From positions 124,001-188,000 of the forward strand of contig JADJAE010000150.1 in the NCBI GenBank assembly GCA_016704445.1: 64,000 nt of DNA, read 5' to 3'. The translations under genes and the position numbers were made by a program. This document shows positions 16,188-25,618 of the stretch, piece by piece. The notes beneath the pieces were generated by a model. It worked only from the letters and a program-made list of their open reading frames with translations. It was not told the origin of the DNA and did not search any database. The DNA comes from Deltaproteobacteria bacterium. GTDB lineage: Bacteria > Myxococcota_A > Polyangia > Polyangiales > Ga0077539. Numbering within the stretch: position 1 is the stretch's first letter; every line of letters begins with the position of its first letter.

Positions 16188-17248
16188 TGCGCCGAAGAAC
16201 CATGCTGCTCCTACCGCTCGCCCTCGCCGGGAGCGCGGCGGCCGCCACCCTCTCCCGACGCCGCGGCGCCACACCGTCCGAAGACCCGACGCCCGACGCC
16301 GGCCTCACCCTGCAGCGCGTCGCCATGGGAACCCTCTGGCAGGTGGTGCTCCCTCCCGGCGCTCCGACCCACGCGGCCGCCGCAGCGTCTCGCGCCCTCG
16401 ACGAAGTGCAGCGCCTCGAAGACGTGCTCTCCGAGTTTCGACCCGACACCGAGGTCTCTCGCATCAACGCCGCCGCTGGGGCCGATCCGGTGCGCGTCTC
16501 CCAAGACACCTGGTTCGTCACCGAACAATCTCTCCGCTACGCCGCCCTCTCCGACGGAGCCTTCGACCCGACCTGGGCCGCGATGCGCTCGCTCTGGGAC
16601 TTCCGCTCGGCGACCCCGCTCCCGCCTGATCCCGCCGAGGTCCGGGCGCGGCTCCCGCTGGTCGACTGGCGAGCGGTCGAGATGGACCCCGCGGCCCGCA
16701 CCATCCGGCTGCGACGCCCCGGCATGGCCATGGGCTTCGGAGGCATCGCCAAGGGCTACGCGCTCGACCGGATGAGGGCGCTGCTGCTGGGCGACGGCGT
16801 GCGCGACTTCGTCCTCTACTCCGGCGGCCAGGTGCTCGCCGAGGGCACCCGCGCAGGACGTCCCTGGCGCGTGGGCGTGCAGCACCCGAGAGAGCCCGAC
16901 GCCCTCCTCGGAGCGCTCTCCGTCACCGCGGCCTCGGTCTCCACCGGCGGCGACTACGAGCACTCCTTCCAGCACGAGGGTCGGCGCTACCACCACGTCA
17001 TCGACCCCCGCACGGGCTGGCCGGTGGAGCACACCGCCTCGGTCACCATCATCGCCCGCACGGCCCTCGAGGCCGACGCCCTCGACACCGCCCTCTTCGT
17101 CATGCCCCCGGAGCGGGCCATGGCAAGGGCGAGAGAGATGGGCGTGGCGATGCTCCGCACCGACCCGGCGATGCGCAACGAGATGACCCCCGCGATGAGA
17201 GCGGTCTTCGAGCCGCGCGTGGCCATGGAGGCGACGGAGAGCTCGTGA
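16187..17248 (+). CDS. apbE: FAD:protein FMN transferase
   Basis: ApbE attaches FMN from FAD to a Ser/Thr of exported proteins. The 353-residue product has an N-terminal export signal and the family blocks MGTLWQVV (residues ~47-54), an LEDVLSEFRPDTEVSRINA helix, SDGAFDPTW, the FGGIAKGYALDRM flavin loop, YSGGQVLAEG, and the metal-binding HHVIDPRTGWPV near residue 265. Length is typical. Coupled to tlpA upstream (1-base overlap) and the HzsA-related gene downstream (GTGA). No sure flavinylation acceptor motif was found in the operon, so the target is open. Confidence 0.93.
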   Translation: MRRRTMLLLPLALAGSAAAATLSRRRGATPSEDPTPDAGLTLQRVAMGTLWQVVLPPGAPTHAAAAASRALDEVQRLEDVLSEFRPDTEVSRINAAAGADPVRVSQDTWFVTEQSLRYAALSDGAFDPTWAAMRSLWDFRSATPLPPDPAEVRARLPLVDWRAVEMDPAARTIRLRRPGMAMGFGGIAKGYALDRMRALLLGDGVRDFVLYSGGQVLAEGTRAGRPWRVGVQHPREPDALLGALSVTAASVSTGGDYEHSFQHEGRRYHHVIDPRTGWPVEHTASVTIIARTALEADALDTALFVMPPERAMARAREMGVAMLRTDPAMRNEMTPAMRAVFEPRVAMEATESS

Positions 17249-20149
17249 AGCTTGCGCGCTGGGCCGTCCTCGCCGCGCCCCTCGCGCTCGCGGGCGTCGG
17301 CTCGTGCAGCGACGACTCGCCTCGCGCTCGCTTCGACTCCGAGGTCGCCCCGTTGCTCGCGAGGCGCTGCGGAACCAGCGCCTGCCATCAGACCACGCCC
17401 GGTCGAGCGTCGCCGCGGAGGCTGCAGTTTCGCCTCGACGCCGACGGGCGCATCCCGAGCGACGCCATGGACGAGGCCTACGCGTCGGCCAAGCGGGTCA
17501 TCGACACCACGGAGATCCCTGAGCTCTCCTCGCTGCTGAGGAAGACCCTGCGCCCAGAGCTGGGCGGCCTCGCGCACGCCGGTGGGTCGAGCTTCTACGA
17601 CCGGCGCGACCCCGCATATCAGGCCGTGAGGGCGTGGATCGCCAGCGAGCGAGGCGGCGGCGAGGACGGCGACCCCGCGACGCTCACCGAGGGAGAGCGC
17701 TACTTCGCGAGAGAGGTGCAGGGCCGCCTCGGGGAGGGGCAGTGCATGCTGGCGCCCTGCCACGGCGGGCAGTCGGCGATCCCGCTGCGCTTCGACCCGG
17801 GCGTCGAAGGCACCTTCGGGGTCGCGGCCACCCGCAGCAACTACCGGGAGTCCCTGGTGCACCTCTCGCTCGGAGGCTCTCCTGCGCTCTCTCGACTCGC
17901 GAGAAAACCACTGAGAGACGTGGCGACCGCCCTGCCTCACCGGGGTGGCAACGGGCTCAGCGCCTTCCCCTCGACGCTCTCCGACCCGCTGCCCGGCGCC
18001 ATCGTGGCGTGGGCGCGCCTCGAGCGCAGGCTGCGCACGGGCGAGGGCGATGGAGGGCTCTCGGCGATCGCCTTCGTGGGCGGTCCCATAGGCCCGGCGA
18101 GGGTGGTCGAGCACGACGACTTCGTCCCAGGCAGCGACGTGTACCTGCTCTCGCCGCCAGAGCCCGGTGGCGCCGTGCGCAACCTCACCGGGGCGCTGCA
18201 CGCGACGCCCGCCGACCTGCGCGATCCCGCGGTGGATGACTCCGGCACCCGGCTGGCCTTCTCGATGCGCGTGGGCGTCGATGCGCCCAGGGTGATCTGG
18301 GAGCTCGACCTCCGCACCGGCGCCGCTCGCGCGGTGACGCAGGGAGCGAGGCTGCCCGATGGGCGATGGTCCGCCGACCGATGGCCCGCGTACGCCCCCG
18401 ACGGGCGGCTGTGGTTCGCCTCGACGCGCGCTGGAATGCTCGCCGAGCACGCCGACGGCTACGACACCGACCTCTACGTCCTGGAGCCCGACGCCTCGCT
18501 CACCCGCCGCACCTTCACCCCGAGCCCGGAGCTGGCGACGGCCTTCTTCCGCCAGGGGCACGAGACCAGCGGCTCGGTGGCCTTCACCGCCATCCGTCGC
18601 CTCGGCGACGGCTACAAGGGCGTGGTCTATCGCTTCCCCAACGACCTCCACAGCGAGTACCACCAGCACGTCGGCATCACCCTCGGGGACGACATCACCT
18701 GGCACATGAGGGAGACGCCCGACGGCAACTACGTCGGGCTGCTGCTCGACCGCGACGCCGTGTGGTCCGCCGGGGCGCTCGTGCACGTCGACCGCAACCT
18801 GGGCATCGAGCTCCCCAGCCGCCTCGTGCCCCGAGGATCGCTCCCCGCCTACCGCTCCCCGGTGAGCTACCTCGGACCCTACGGCTCCCACGCCGAAGGC
18901 ATCGCGGACCCCTACGCGCCGGAGAGCGTCGCCGGACCCGCTCGCCGGGTGCAGAGCGAAGGCGCCTGGCGAGACCCGCACCCGCTGCCCGATGGCCGCC
19001 TCGTCGCCTCGTGGGCCGACGGCACCGTGCGGCTCCGAGACCCATCGGCCAGACCTGACTTCGGGCTCTACGCCGTCAGCCTCGACCGCGACCCGGGCAC
19101 CGGCGCGCTGCGCATCGCGGGGAGGCAGCGCCTCGTCGACCTCCCCGACGTGTCCGAGACCCAGGGCGTTCCGGTGTTTCGCAACGTGCCCGGACAGAGC
19201 GTGGCCCCGGCGCCACGAGGCGACCGCGGACAGCTCCTTCACGGCGGCGTCCCGATGATCGAGGAGATGCTCCGCAGGGTAGGGCCCCACGGCGCGAGGG
19301 TGCTGCGAGACGACATCCGCTCGGTGCGCATCCTGGCCTGGACCCCGCGCTCCTCCGACCCGGCGCTCCCCGCCGCTCCCGGCCTCCCCTCGGAGCTTCG
19401 TCGCAGCGGAGCCGGTCCTCACCTCCCCGCCAGGGTGCTCGCCGAGGTGCCGGTCGAGTCCGACGGAACCCTCTTCGCCTCCATCCCCGCTGGGACGGCG
19501 TTTCGGCTCCAGTACCTCGACGCGCGCGGCATGGCCGTGGGCACGCAGCACAACCGCTGGTTCGACATCCAAGGGTGGGCAGGAGCTTCGCCAGGGCGTC
19601 GCTCCCGGCACCTACGACGGCCGCTGCGCGGGCTGCCACGGCGCCCGCTCGGGTCGGATCATCGACGCCTTCCAGCCCATCGACGTCACCGCCCGGGCCT
19701 CTCGCTCGCTGGCGCGCTTCGTCGACGACGACCCCGACCAGGCCCGCGAGCCCTACCGCGTCGAGGGAGCGATCCGGGCCGACTGGCAGGCCGACGTCGC
19801 CCCGATGCTCGCCCGCTCCTGCGCCGGGGGAGGCTGCCACGACGCCCGTACCAGGGCCGCGGGCCTCGCGCTCGTCGCCACTCCGGGCGCCCGATACGAC
19901 CTCGCCTACGAGTCGCTGGTGTCGCTCGGCGAAGGCTCGCTCCACGGCTATCGCTACCTCGACGTGACGGGCACCTCCGCCCGGGGGAGCCACCTCATCG
20001 AGCGCGTCCTCGGGGAGGAGCTCGACGCGCCCCGCTCGGTGCGCGGCGCGGCGGCGCACCGGGGCGATCCTCCGCTCGACGCCGCGGCGGTGAGCACGCT
20101 GGTCCGATGGATCGAGTCGGGCGCGACCTGGCGCGCCGAGGAGCCGTAA
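17245..20149 (+). CDS. HzsA-related heme/beta-propeller lipoprotein (one frameshift)
   Basis: GTG start at 17245 overlaps the apbE stop. The product has a lipobox (GVGSC, Cys21), two CX4CH motifs (C42/C47/H48 and C167/C172/H173), then a beta-propeller-like region with FASTRAG- and DLYVLEPD-type blades, and a region ending AVGTQHNRWFDIQG. There the frame breaks: an extra base in CCAAGGGTGGG (about 19571-19581) throws the rest out of phase. In the next frame the sequence resumes as GGQELRQGVAPGTYDGRC, CAGCH (canonical heme site), a SCAGGGCHDA motif and a normal end at 20149. Corrected length is about 967 residues. The layout is that of proteins related to the hydrazine synthase alpha subunit. 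A sequence error is likelier than decay because coding quality is good on both sides. Confidence 0.8.
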
Positions 20150-20153
20150 GCCC

Positions 20154-20693
20154 ATGAAACGCCTCATCGCCTTGGGGGCCGTGGCCCTCGCAGGCTGCTC
20201 CGACCCGGCGCCCGCGCCCGAGGACGCCGCCGTCGACGCGACGCCCTACGAGCTCAGCATCGCCGCCCCGCACCCGCTGGGCTACGCGCCCTTCGAGCCC
20301 GACGCCGGGGTCGAGATGCGGGTCGGCTTCCAGAGCTTTCGCTACACCCGCGTGGTGCTCGTCGCCCGGGGCGCGGTGCCCCCCAGCACCCCGGGGCGCA
20401 TCCGTCTCGACATCGAGGGCTTCGACCGCACCGAGCAGCGGGTCAACGCCATCACCTTCCGAGAGGGCGTCTCGGGAGAGTGGGTGAGCCCCGCGCTGAT
20501 GGTGTACGCGAACGACATCCAGCTCGCGGCCGCCGTGGGCCACCGCGCCACGATCTCCGTCGAGCTCGACGACCGGCGCCACCGCGCCTCGGCGACCTAC
20601 ACCGGCGTGGTGCGCTGGGACCCGAGCTGCATCGAGGACTCGGAGTACCGCTGCCTGCCGGTGTCCTCTCCGACCGACGGGGGAACCCGTTGA
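20154..20693 (+). CDS. Small lipoprotein of the redox operon
   Basis: A 179-residue lipoprotein with signal MKRLIALGAVALAGC (Cys15) followed by a Pro/Ala/Asp linker and a single beta-rich domain. Two cysteines near the end (DPSCIEDSEYRC) may form a disulfide. No heme or metal motif is present. It starts 4 bases after the HzsA-related gene and its TGA overlaps a TTG start of the next gene, so it is tightly coupled. It is probably an accessory or binding subunit of the complex; no family was recognised. Confidence 0.75.
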   Translation: MKRLIALGAVALAGCSDPAPAPEDAAVDATPYELSIAAPHPLGYAPFEPDAGVEMRVGFQSFRYTRVVLVARGAVPPSTPGRIRLDIEGFDRTEQRVNAITFREGVSGEWVSPALMVYANDIQLAAAVGHRATISVELDDRRHRASATYTGVVRWDPSCIEDSEYRCLPVSSPTDGGTR

Positions 20694-22963
20694 GGCCCAT
20701 CGCCCTCGCGCTCTGCTCCTTCGCGCTCATGGCGTGTCAGGAGTCAGCGCCCGTGGGCGACCCAGGCCGCCGCGCGCTTCGCCCCTACGCCTCGTCCTTC
20801 GGACCAGCCGACGAGCAGTGGCGGCCGCAGCCCCATCGGGACCGTCCGCTGCGCGTCGCGGTGACGCCCGATGGAGCCCTCGCGCTGGTGACCTTGCAGG
20901 GCCTGGAAGACGAGCCCGGCCAGGACGTGGCGCTGGTCGATCTCGCCTCGCGTCGGGTCGTGGGGCGCATCCCCGTGGGATCGAGCCCCACGGGCGTGGC
21001 CGTCCACCCGGGCGGCCGCTTCGCGGTGGTGACCACCCGCTACGAGAACCGGGCCTCCGTGATCGACCTCGTGACCCGCCGGGTGGTGAGCGCCGTCGCG
21101 GTGGACTTCTACGCCACCGACGTGGCCTTCACGCCCGACGGACGCCACGCCTGGGTGTCCAACCGCTGGCGCGACCAGGTCGTGCGCTGGGACCTGGACG
21201 TGAGCGCCTCGCGATGGTCGGTCACCGACGCGAGGGCCCAGGTGCTCTCCCTCGGGACCCACCCCCGCGACGTCGCCATCTCCGCCGACGGCGCACGCAT
21301 GGCGGTGGCCGCCCTCGACGGGCTGGTGGTGTCCCTCTTCGCGCTCCCGGAGGGGCGTCGCGTCGCCGACGTGAACCTCCACGCGCCCGTCAACGACGTG
21401 GTCTTCGCGGGCCCGTGGCTCTTCGCGCTCACGCAGGGTCCGGGCTCGGGGCACCCGCCCCTGGTGGGCCCCGACACCGACGAGGACGGCCGCCCCGGCG
21501 ACTCGACGGCGAACGCCAATTTCCAGGACCAGCAGAACGACATCGCCGTGCTGCGCGCCAGCGACGGATCGGTGGTGCGTCGCTACACCTCGGACACCAC
21601 CTGCTGCCGCGATTGGCGCGACGTGAGCCCCGACGACCCGACGCTCGGGCGCTTCCTCCCCTCCACCGATCTCTGGATCGTCGGGGGATCGATCCCCGAG
21701 TCCGCTGCGGTGTGCGGCGACCGGCTGTGGGTGGCCTACCTTGGCTCCTCGGAGGTCGAGACCTTCGCCATCGGCACGGCGGACGGAACGCTCCGCCCCC
21801 TCGCTCGCGGCCCCACCGGGCACGGACCCACCGCGGTCGCGTGCGCACCCGGCGGCGCGGCGGTGGTGGCCTCTCTCGCCGAGACCCTCGCGCTCTTCTC
21901 TGCCCCCGATGCCCCCAGGGAGGACGTCCCCGTCGGCGACCTTCGCGGCGGGGCCTTTCCCTCCACCGACCAGGAGATCGGCGAGCTGGTGAACATCGCC
22001 TCGGCGCCCTTCTCCATCGACGGCGACCAGTCCTGCGTGATGTGCCACCGCGAGTTCGGCGACCCCGACAAGGCCTTCTCCATGCCGCTGCTCGTCGAGC
22101 CCGAGGGCACGCGGATGACCATGCCCCACCGTGGCCTCGCCGACACCCGCCCGTGGTTCTTCGAGGCCGCGATGGACGAGAACAACTTCTTCCCGGTGCT
22201 CAACGAGTTCGCCCGCACGGAGAACTTCTGCTGCACCGACCCCTCCCTCTGGACCACCGAGCGCCCCGCCCCGGCCGACTGCGAGACCTCCCCTCCGCCC
22301 GTGTGCGCGACGCGCCCGTGGCCCCGCAGCCTGCCCAGCCGCAACGCCTTCTACGTCGAGGCCTCCCGCCGGGTGCTGGGTCGCACCCGCACCATCGGCG
22401 ACGCCTTCGACTCCCCGCTGAACTTCCAGGGCATCACCCGGGCGCTCGGCCTCTCGCTCCTCCAGCGCTCCCGGCTGCTGCCCAACCCCAACCCCGGCGA
22501 CACGGCCTCGGTGCGCCGCGGGGCCGCGCTCTTCCGCTCGGTGCAGGTCGGGTGCGCCGGCTGCCACGACGGACCCGGGCTCGCCGCCTCGGTCTCCGAG
22601 CGCCTCGGAGTGCGCCTGCAGTTCGGTCCGGTGATCTCCCCGCAGCGCTCGGCGGACGGGCGCAACCTCGACCTGGTCAACGACGGCTTCCGCCGCACCT
22701 TCCCAGACACCACCCAGGGCGCTCGCACCATCGAGTTCGGGGTGACCACGGTGCGCGGCATCTGGGCGCACGCCCGGCTCTTCCTCCACGACGGCCGCGC
22801 CCGCTCGCTGCGCGAGGTGCTGCTCCCTCCAGGGCACCCCGCGCTGCGCGAAGGGGAGCGAGGCTACAACGAGACCGACGGCGTGCCCGACACCCACGGC
22901 GCCACCTCGCAGCTCTCCCCCTCGCAGATCGACGACCTCGTGGCCTTCCTGGAGGCGCAGTGA
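20690..22963 (+). CDS. YncE-like beta-propeller fused to di-heme cytochrome c (MauG-like) lipoprotein
   Basis: A TTG at 20690 overlaps the upstream TGA (TTGA) and gives a lipoprotein signal ending ALMAC. The 757-residue product has a seven-bladed YncE-type propeller (about residues 45-400; repeated VAVTPDG, VAVHPGGRFAVV, DVAFTPDGRHAWVSN, DVAISADGARMAV), then a cytochrome c peroxidase/MauG-like region with two canonical heme sites, CVMCH (about 450) and CAGCH (about 625). This propeller-cytochrome fusion is seen in extracytoplasmic electron-transfer proteins of many bacteria. The substrate is unknown. The start is unusual, but the overlap and signal peptide support it. Confidence 0.85.
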   Translation: MRPIALALCSFALMACQESAPVGDPGRRALRPYASSFGPADEQWRPQPHRDRPLRVAVTPDGALALVTLQGLEDEPGQDVALVDLASRRVVGRIPVGSSPTGVAVHPGGRFAVVTTRYENRASVIDLVTRRVVSAVAVDFYATDVAFTPDGRHAWVSNRWRDQVVRWDLDVSASRWSVTDARAQVLSLGTHPRDVAISADGARMAVAALDGLVVSLFALPEGRRVADVNLHAPVNDVVFAGPWLFALTQGPGSGHPPLVGPDTDEDGRPGDSTANANFQDQQNDIAVLRASDGSVVRRYTSDTTCCRDWRDVSPDDPTLGRFLPSTDLWIVGGSIPESAAVCGDRLWVAYLGSSEVETFAIGTADGTLRPLARGPTGHGPTAVACAPGGAAVVASLAETLALFSAPDAPREDVPVGDLRGGAFPSTDQEIGELVNIASAPFSIDGDQSCVMCHREFGDPDKAFSMPLLVEPEGTRMTMPHRGLADTRPWFFEAAMDENNFFPVLNEFARTENFCCTDPSLWTTERPAPADCETSPPPVCATRPWPRSLPSRNAFYVEASRRVLGRTRTIGDAFDSPLNFQGITRALGLSLLQRSRLLPNPNPGDTASVRRGAALFRSVQVGCAGCHDGPGLAASVSERLGVRLQFGPVISPQRSADGRNLDLVNDGFRRTFPDTTQGARTIEFGVTTVRGIWAHARLFLHDGRARSLREVLLPPGHPALREGERGYNETDGVPDTHGATSQLSPSQIDDLVAFLEAQ

Positions 22964-23379
22964 TCCGCCGCGCCGCGTGCCTCTCGCTCCTATTGGGCTG
23001 CGTGGGCAACGCCCCGGTCGAGCCCCCTTCGCTCGACCTCGCGATGTTCGCGTCGAGGGTGCAGCCCGTGCTCGCGGCGCGCTGCGCGAGCCCCGCCTGC
23101 CACGGCAGCGAGCGCCGACGGCTGCGCGTGTACGCCCCGGGCTTCTTTCGCAGCGACCCCCGGCGGGTGCACCGCGACGAGCCCATCACGGCCGACGAGC
23201 TCGCCGCCAACGAGCGCTCCGCCGCGGCCTTCGTCGTCGAGGCGCCCTCCGCCGCCGAGAGCCTGCTGGTGACCAAGCCCCTCCACCAGGTGGCCCACCT
23301 GGGGGCTCAGGTCTTCACCGCCTCGGACGACGAGCACGCCACGCTCCTCGCCTGGATCCGCACCGGGTCCATCCCATGA
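22960..23379 (+). CDS. CX4CH-containing lipoprotein
   Basis: GTG start within the preceding stop (GTGA). The 139-residue product has a lipobox (LSLLLGC) and a single domain that begins FASRVQPVLAARC then ASPACHGS, i.e. C-x4-C-H, closely resembling the N-terminal domain of the HzsA-related protein (VAPLLARRCGTSACH). The segment ETLLAWIRTGSIP-like at the end (ATLLAWIRTGSI) is also typical of planctomycete-type cytochrome domains. Whether the C-x4-C-H site binds heme is not known from sequence. It ends in an ATGA overlap with the DUF4266 gene. Confidence 0.8.
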   Translation: MIRRAACLSLLLGCVGNAPVEPPSLDLAMFASRVQPVLAARCASPACHGSERRRLRVYAPGFFRSDPRRVHRDEPITADELAANERSAAAFVVEAPSAAESLLVTKPLHQVAHLGAQVFTASDDEHATLLAWIRTGSIP

Positions 23380-23585
23380 GACGCGCGCTGCTGCTGTTGC
23401 TGCTGGCGCTCACTTCACTGGGCTGCGTCACCGTGCGCCCCTGGCAGCGCGAGCGCCTCTCTCGCCGCTGCATGGAGATGGACGGCCCCGCCTCGTCGGC
23501 CTCCTTCGAGGCGCACGTGCGCGCGGTGCGCAGCGGCGACGTGGCCGCGGCCGGAGCGGGCGGCGGAGGCTGCGGATGCAACTGA
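23376..23585 (+). CDS. DUF4266 small lipoprotein
   Basis: A 69-residue lipoprotein: signal ending TSLGC (Cys17), then VTVRPWQRERLSRRCMEMDG and a Gly-rich end GGGGCGCN. The Cys-Gly-Cys-Asn terminus and the VxPWxRxxL motif define DUF4266. To my recollection the family occurs with DUF3570, ApbE and thioredoxin genes, as here. The paired cysteines could bind a metal or be a modification site. It overlaps the upstream gene by 4 bases and the downstream gene by 10. Confidence 0.9.
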   Translation: MRRALLLLLLALTSLGCVTVRPWQRERLSRRCMEMDGPASSASFEAHVRAVRSGDVAAAGAGGGGCGCN

Positions 23586-24643
23586 GGTCGCTTGTCGCGC
23601 TGGCGCTGGCGTGCGGCTGCGGTCGGGCCCCGCAGCGTCCGGCGCGGGGGGAACTCTCCCTTCACGGCGGCTACTACGCCGACAACGACCGGGTGTCGGT
23701 GTGGAACCCTTCGCTCCGAGCGCGGGTCCCGCTCTCCCGCCGGGTCACGGCAAGCGCCGGGTACGGGCTCGACATCATCTCCGCGGCCTCGGTCGACGTG
23801 GTGGCGAGCGCCTCGCGGGTGCTGGAGCGCAGGCACGAGACGAGCGCCGGGGTGCAGGTCGCCCTCGACGATCGCACCACCGTGGGCGCCACGGGCCGCG
23901 ACTCCCGGGAGCCCGACTACCTCTCCGACGGGGTGAGCCTCACCCTCGACCGGGAGAGCGAGTCCCGCGACACGGCGCTCCACCTGGAGCTGCGCGGCCG
24001 CTGGGACCGCGTGGGCCCCGGCTGGACGCTGCCCGAGCGCGCGACCCTGGGCTCTGGCGTCGCGGCGGGATCGATCACCCGGGTGATCGACCGTCGCACC
24101 CTGCTGCGGGTGGGCATCCAGGCCGACGTGCTCTCGGGGCTGCAGTCCTCGGTCTACCGCTACGTTCCGGTGGGCGACCAGTGGTTTGCAGAGCGGGTCC
24201 CCGAGCTGCGGGTGCGAGGCGCGGCGACGGTGCGTCTGCAGCACTCGCTGCGCCCTACGCTCGCGGTGCTGGCGGAGTACGGGCTCACCACCGACACCTG
24301 GGGGCTGGTGGCCCACGTCGGCGAGGTCGGCCTCCGCTGGGAGCCCGCGCCCTGGGCGATGGTCGAGCTGCGGGCGCGCGCGGCCCTCCAACGCGGGGCG
24401 GACTTTTACCAGGGACGGTATGCGTCGGTCACCGAGTGGCGCACCCGCGACCGGCTCCTCGGCGGCATGGCGACGCTCTGGCCGCAGGCGACGCTGCGCT
24501 TCATGTGGCCCGCGTGGCCCGCGCCGCCGACCTGGGAGCTCGGCCTCCGGGGCGCGTGGATCCATCAGCAGTTCGACGACTACGCCCCGCTGCGCACGCG
24601 CGACGCGGGCACCGGCGAGCTCTGGATCACGCGTTGGTTCTAA
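23576..24643 (+). CDS. DUF3570 outer-membrane beta-barrel-like protein
   Basis: A 355-residue exported protein, signal residues 1-18, then alternating amphipathic strands typical of outer-membrane barrels, ending in an aromatic residue (WITRWF). The DUF3570 blocks are present: GGYYADNDRVSVWNP, then AGYGLDIISAASVDVVASAS, REPDYLSDGVSLTL and ESRDTALHLEL. It is the last gene of the operon. In the working model it would anchor or conduct for the cytochrome lipoproteins at the outer membrane; this is inference from context. Confidence 0.88.
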   Translation: MQLRSLVALALACGCGRAPQRPARGELSLHGGYYADNDRVSVWNPSLRARVPLSRRVTASAGYGLDIISAASVDVVASASRVLERRHETSAGVQVALDDRTTVGATGRDSREPDYLSDGVSLTLDRESESRDTALHLELRGRWDRVGPGWTLPERATLGSGVAAGSITRVIDRRTLLRVGIQADVLSGLQSSVYRYVPVGDQWFAERVPELRVRGAATVRLQHSLRPTLAVLAEYGLTTDTWGLVAHVGEVGLRWEPAPWAMVELRARAALQRGADFYQGRYASVTEWRTRDRLLGGMATLWPQATLRFMWPAWPAPPTWELGLRGAWIHQQFDDYAPLRTRDAGTGELWITRWF

Positions 24644-24695
24644 GCCCGCTGATTGATTCCAGCGGCATCGATGCGATGCTCCCGCGCACTCCACG

Positions 24696-25568
24696 ATGAA
24701 GCCCACGGACCTTCCCTTCGCCCGCAACGCCTTCGAGGTACCGAGCGGCCGCGGCCCCATCCGGGTGACCTGGCTGGGCACCGCGGGCTTCGCCATCGAG
24801 CACGCCGGAACCGTCGTCCTCATCGACCCCTACCTCACCCGCGCGTCGCTCCCGACGCTCATCGCGTCTCCGCTGCGCAGCGACCACTCGGCCATCGCTC
24901 GCCACGCCCCGAAGGCCGACGCCATCGTCGCGGGCCACACCCACTTCGACCACGTGCTCGACGTGCCGGCCATCGCCCGCGCCACCGGGGCCAGGGTCTT
25001 CGGATCGAAGTCCTGCGCCACCCTCTGCCTCGGCTCCGGGGTGCCCTCGGCGCAGGTCGTCGACGTCGAAGGGTCCATGCGCGGAGAGCCCCTCCAGGCG
25101 GAGGTCGGCCCCTTCACGCTGCGCTTCATCCCCAGCGTGCACTCGGCCTTCATGCTGGGTCGGGTGCCCTTCCCCGGGGACATCAGCGACTGCGACCAGG
25201 TTCCGATGCGCTCGCACCACTACCGCTGCGGGGCGGTGTTCGGCGTCGAGCTTCGCGTCGCGGGGAAGACCCTCTACCACCTGGGCAGCGCCGACCTCCT
25301 CGACGTGCGCGCCCCCCGCGACGTCGACCTCCTGCTGATGTGCGTCGCAGGCTGGACCACCACGCCCCGCTTTACCGACCGGGTGATGCGGGCCTTCACG
25401 CCGAGGGCGATCCTGCTGTCGCACTGGGACAACTTCTTCTCCCCGATGAGCGCCGGGGCGAAGATCCTCCCGGCGATGCAGCTCCCCCGGCTGGTGGAGG
25501 GCCTCACCCGCGTCGACCCGAGCGTGCGCCTCGGCGCGCTGCCGCTGCTGGGCTCGATCGAGCTCTGA
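24696..25568 (+). CDS. UlaG-like metallo-beta-lactamase-fold hydrolase
   Basis: A 290-residue cytoplasmic protein. WLGTAGFAIEHAGTVVLIDPY near residues 24-45 and the HTHFDH metal motif (about 89-94) mark an MBL-fold hydrolase of the UlaG/L-ascorbate-lactonase type, with further candidate ligands in IPSVHS, LGSAD and LLSHWDNF. No signal peptide. It starts 52 bases after the redox operon and 50 before the alpha/beta hydrolase gene on the same strand, so it may begin a second unit. Substrate unknown. Confidence 0.82.
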   Translation: MKPTDLPFARNAFEVPSGRGPIRVTWLGTAGFAIEHAGTVVLIDPYLTRASLPTLIASPLRSDHSAIARHAPKADAIVAGHTHFDHVLDVPAIARATGARVFGSKSCATLCLGSGVPSAQVVDVEGSMRGEPLQAEVGPFTLRFIPSVHSAFMLGRVPFPGDISDCDQVPMRSHHYRCGAVFGVELRVAGKTLYHLGSADLLDVRAPRDVDLLLMCVAGWTTTPRFTDRVMRAFTPRAILLSHWDNFFSPMSAGAKILPAMQLPRLVEGLTRVDPSVRLGALPLLGSIEL

Positions 25569-25618
25569 CGCTCCGCCCGCGGGCTCCTCCCTCGCCCGGC
25601 GTGTACACTCCCTCCCCG

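Noticed and set aside
17245..20149. HzsA similarity as evidence for anammox hydrazine synthesis
   Set aside because: HzsB and HzsC equivalents are missing and HzsA-related proteins are widespread in non-anammox bacteria.
19605..20157. Continuation of the long HzsA-like frame past 19605
   Set aside because: The residues become Arg/Pro/Gly-rich shadow sequence; the real CAGCH domain is in the next frame.
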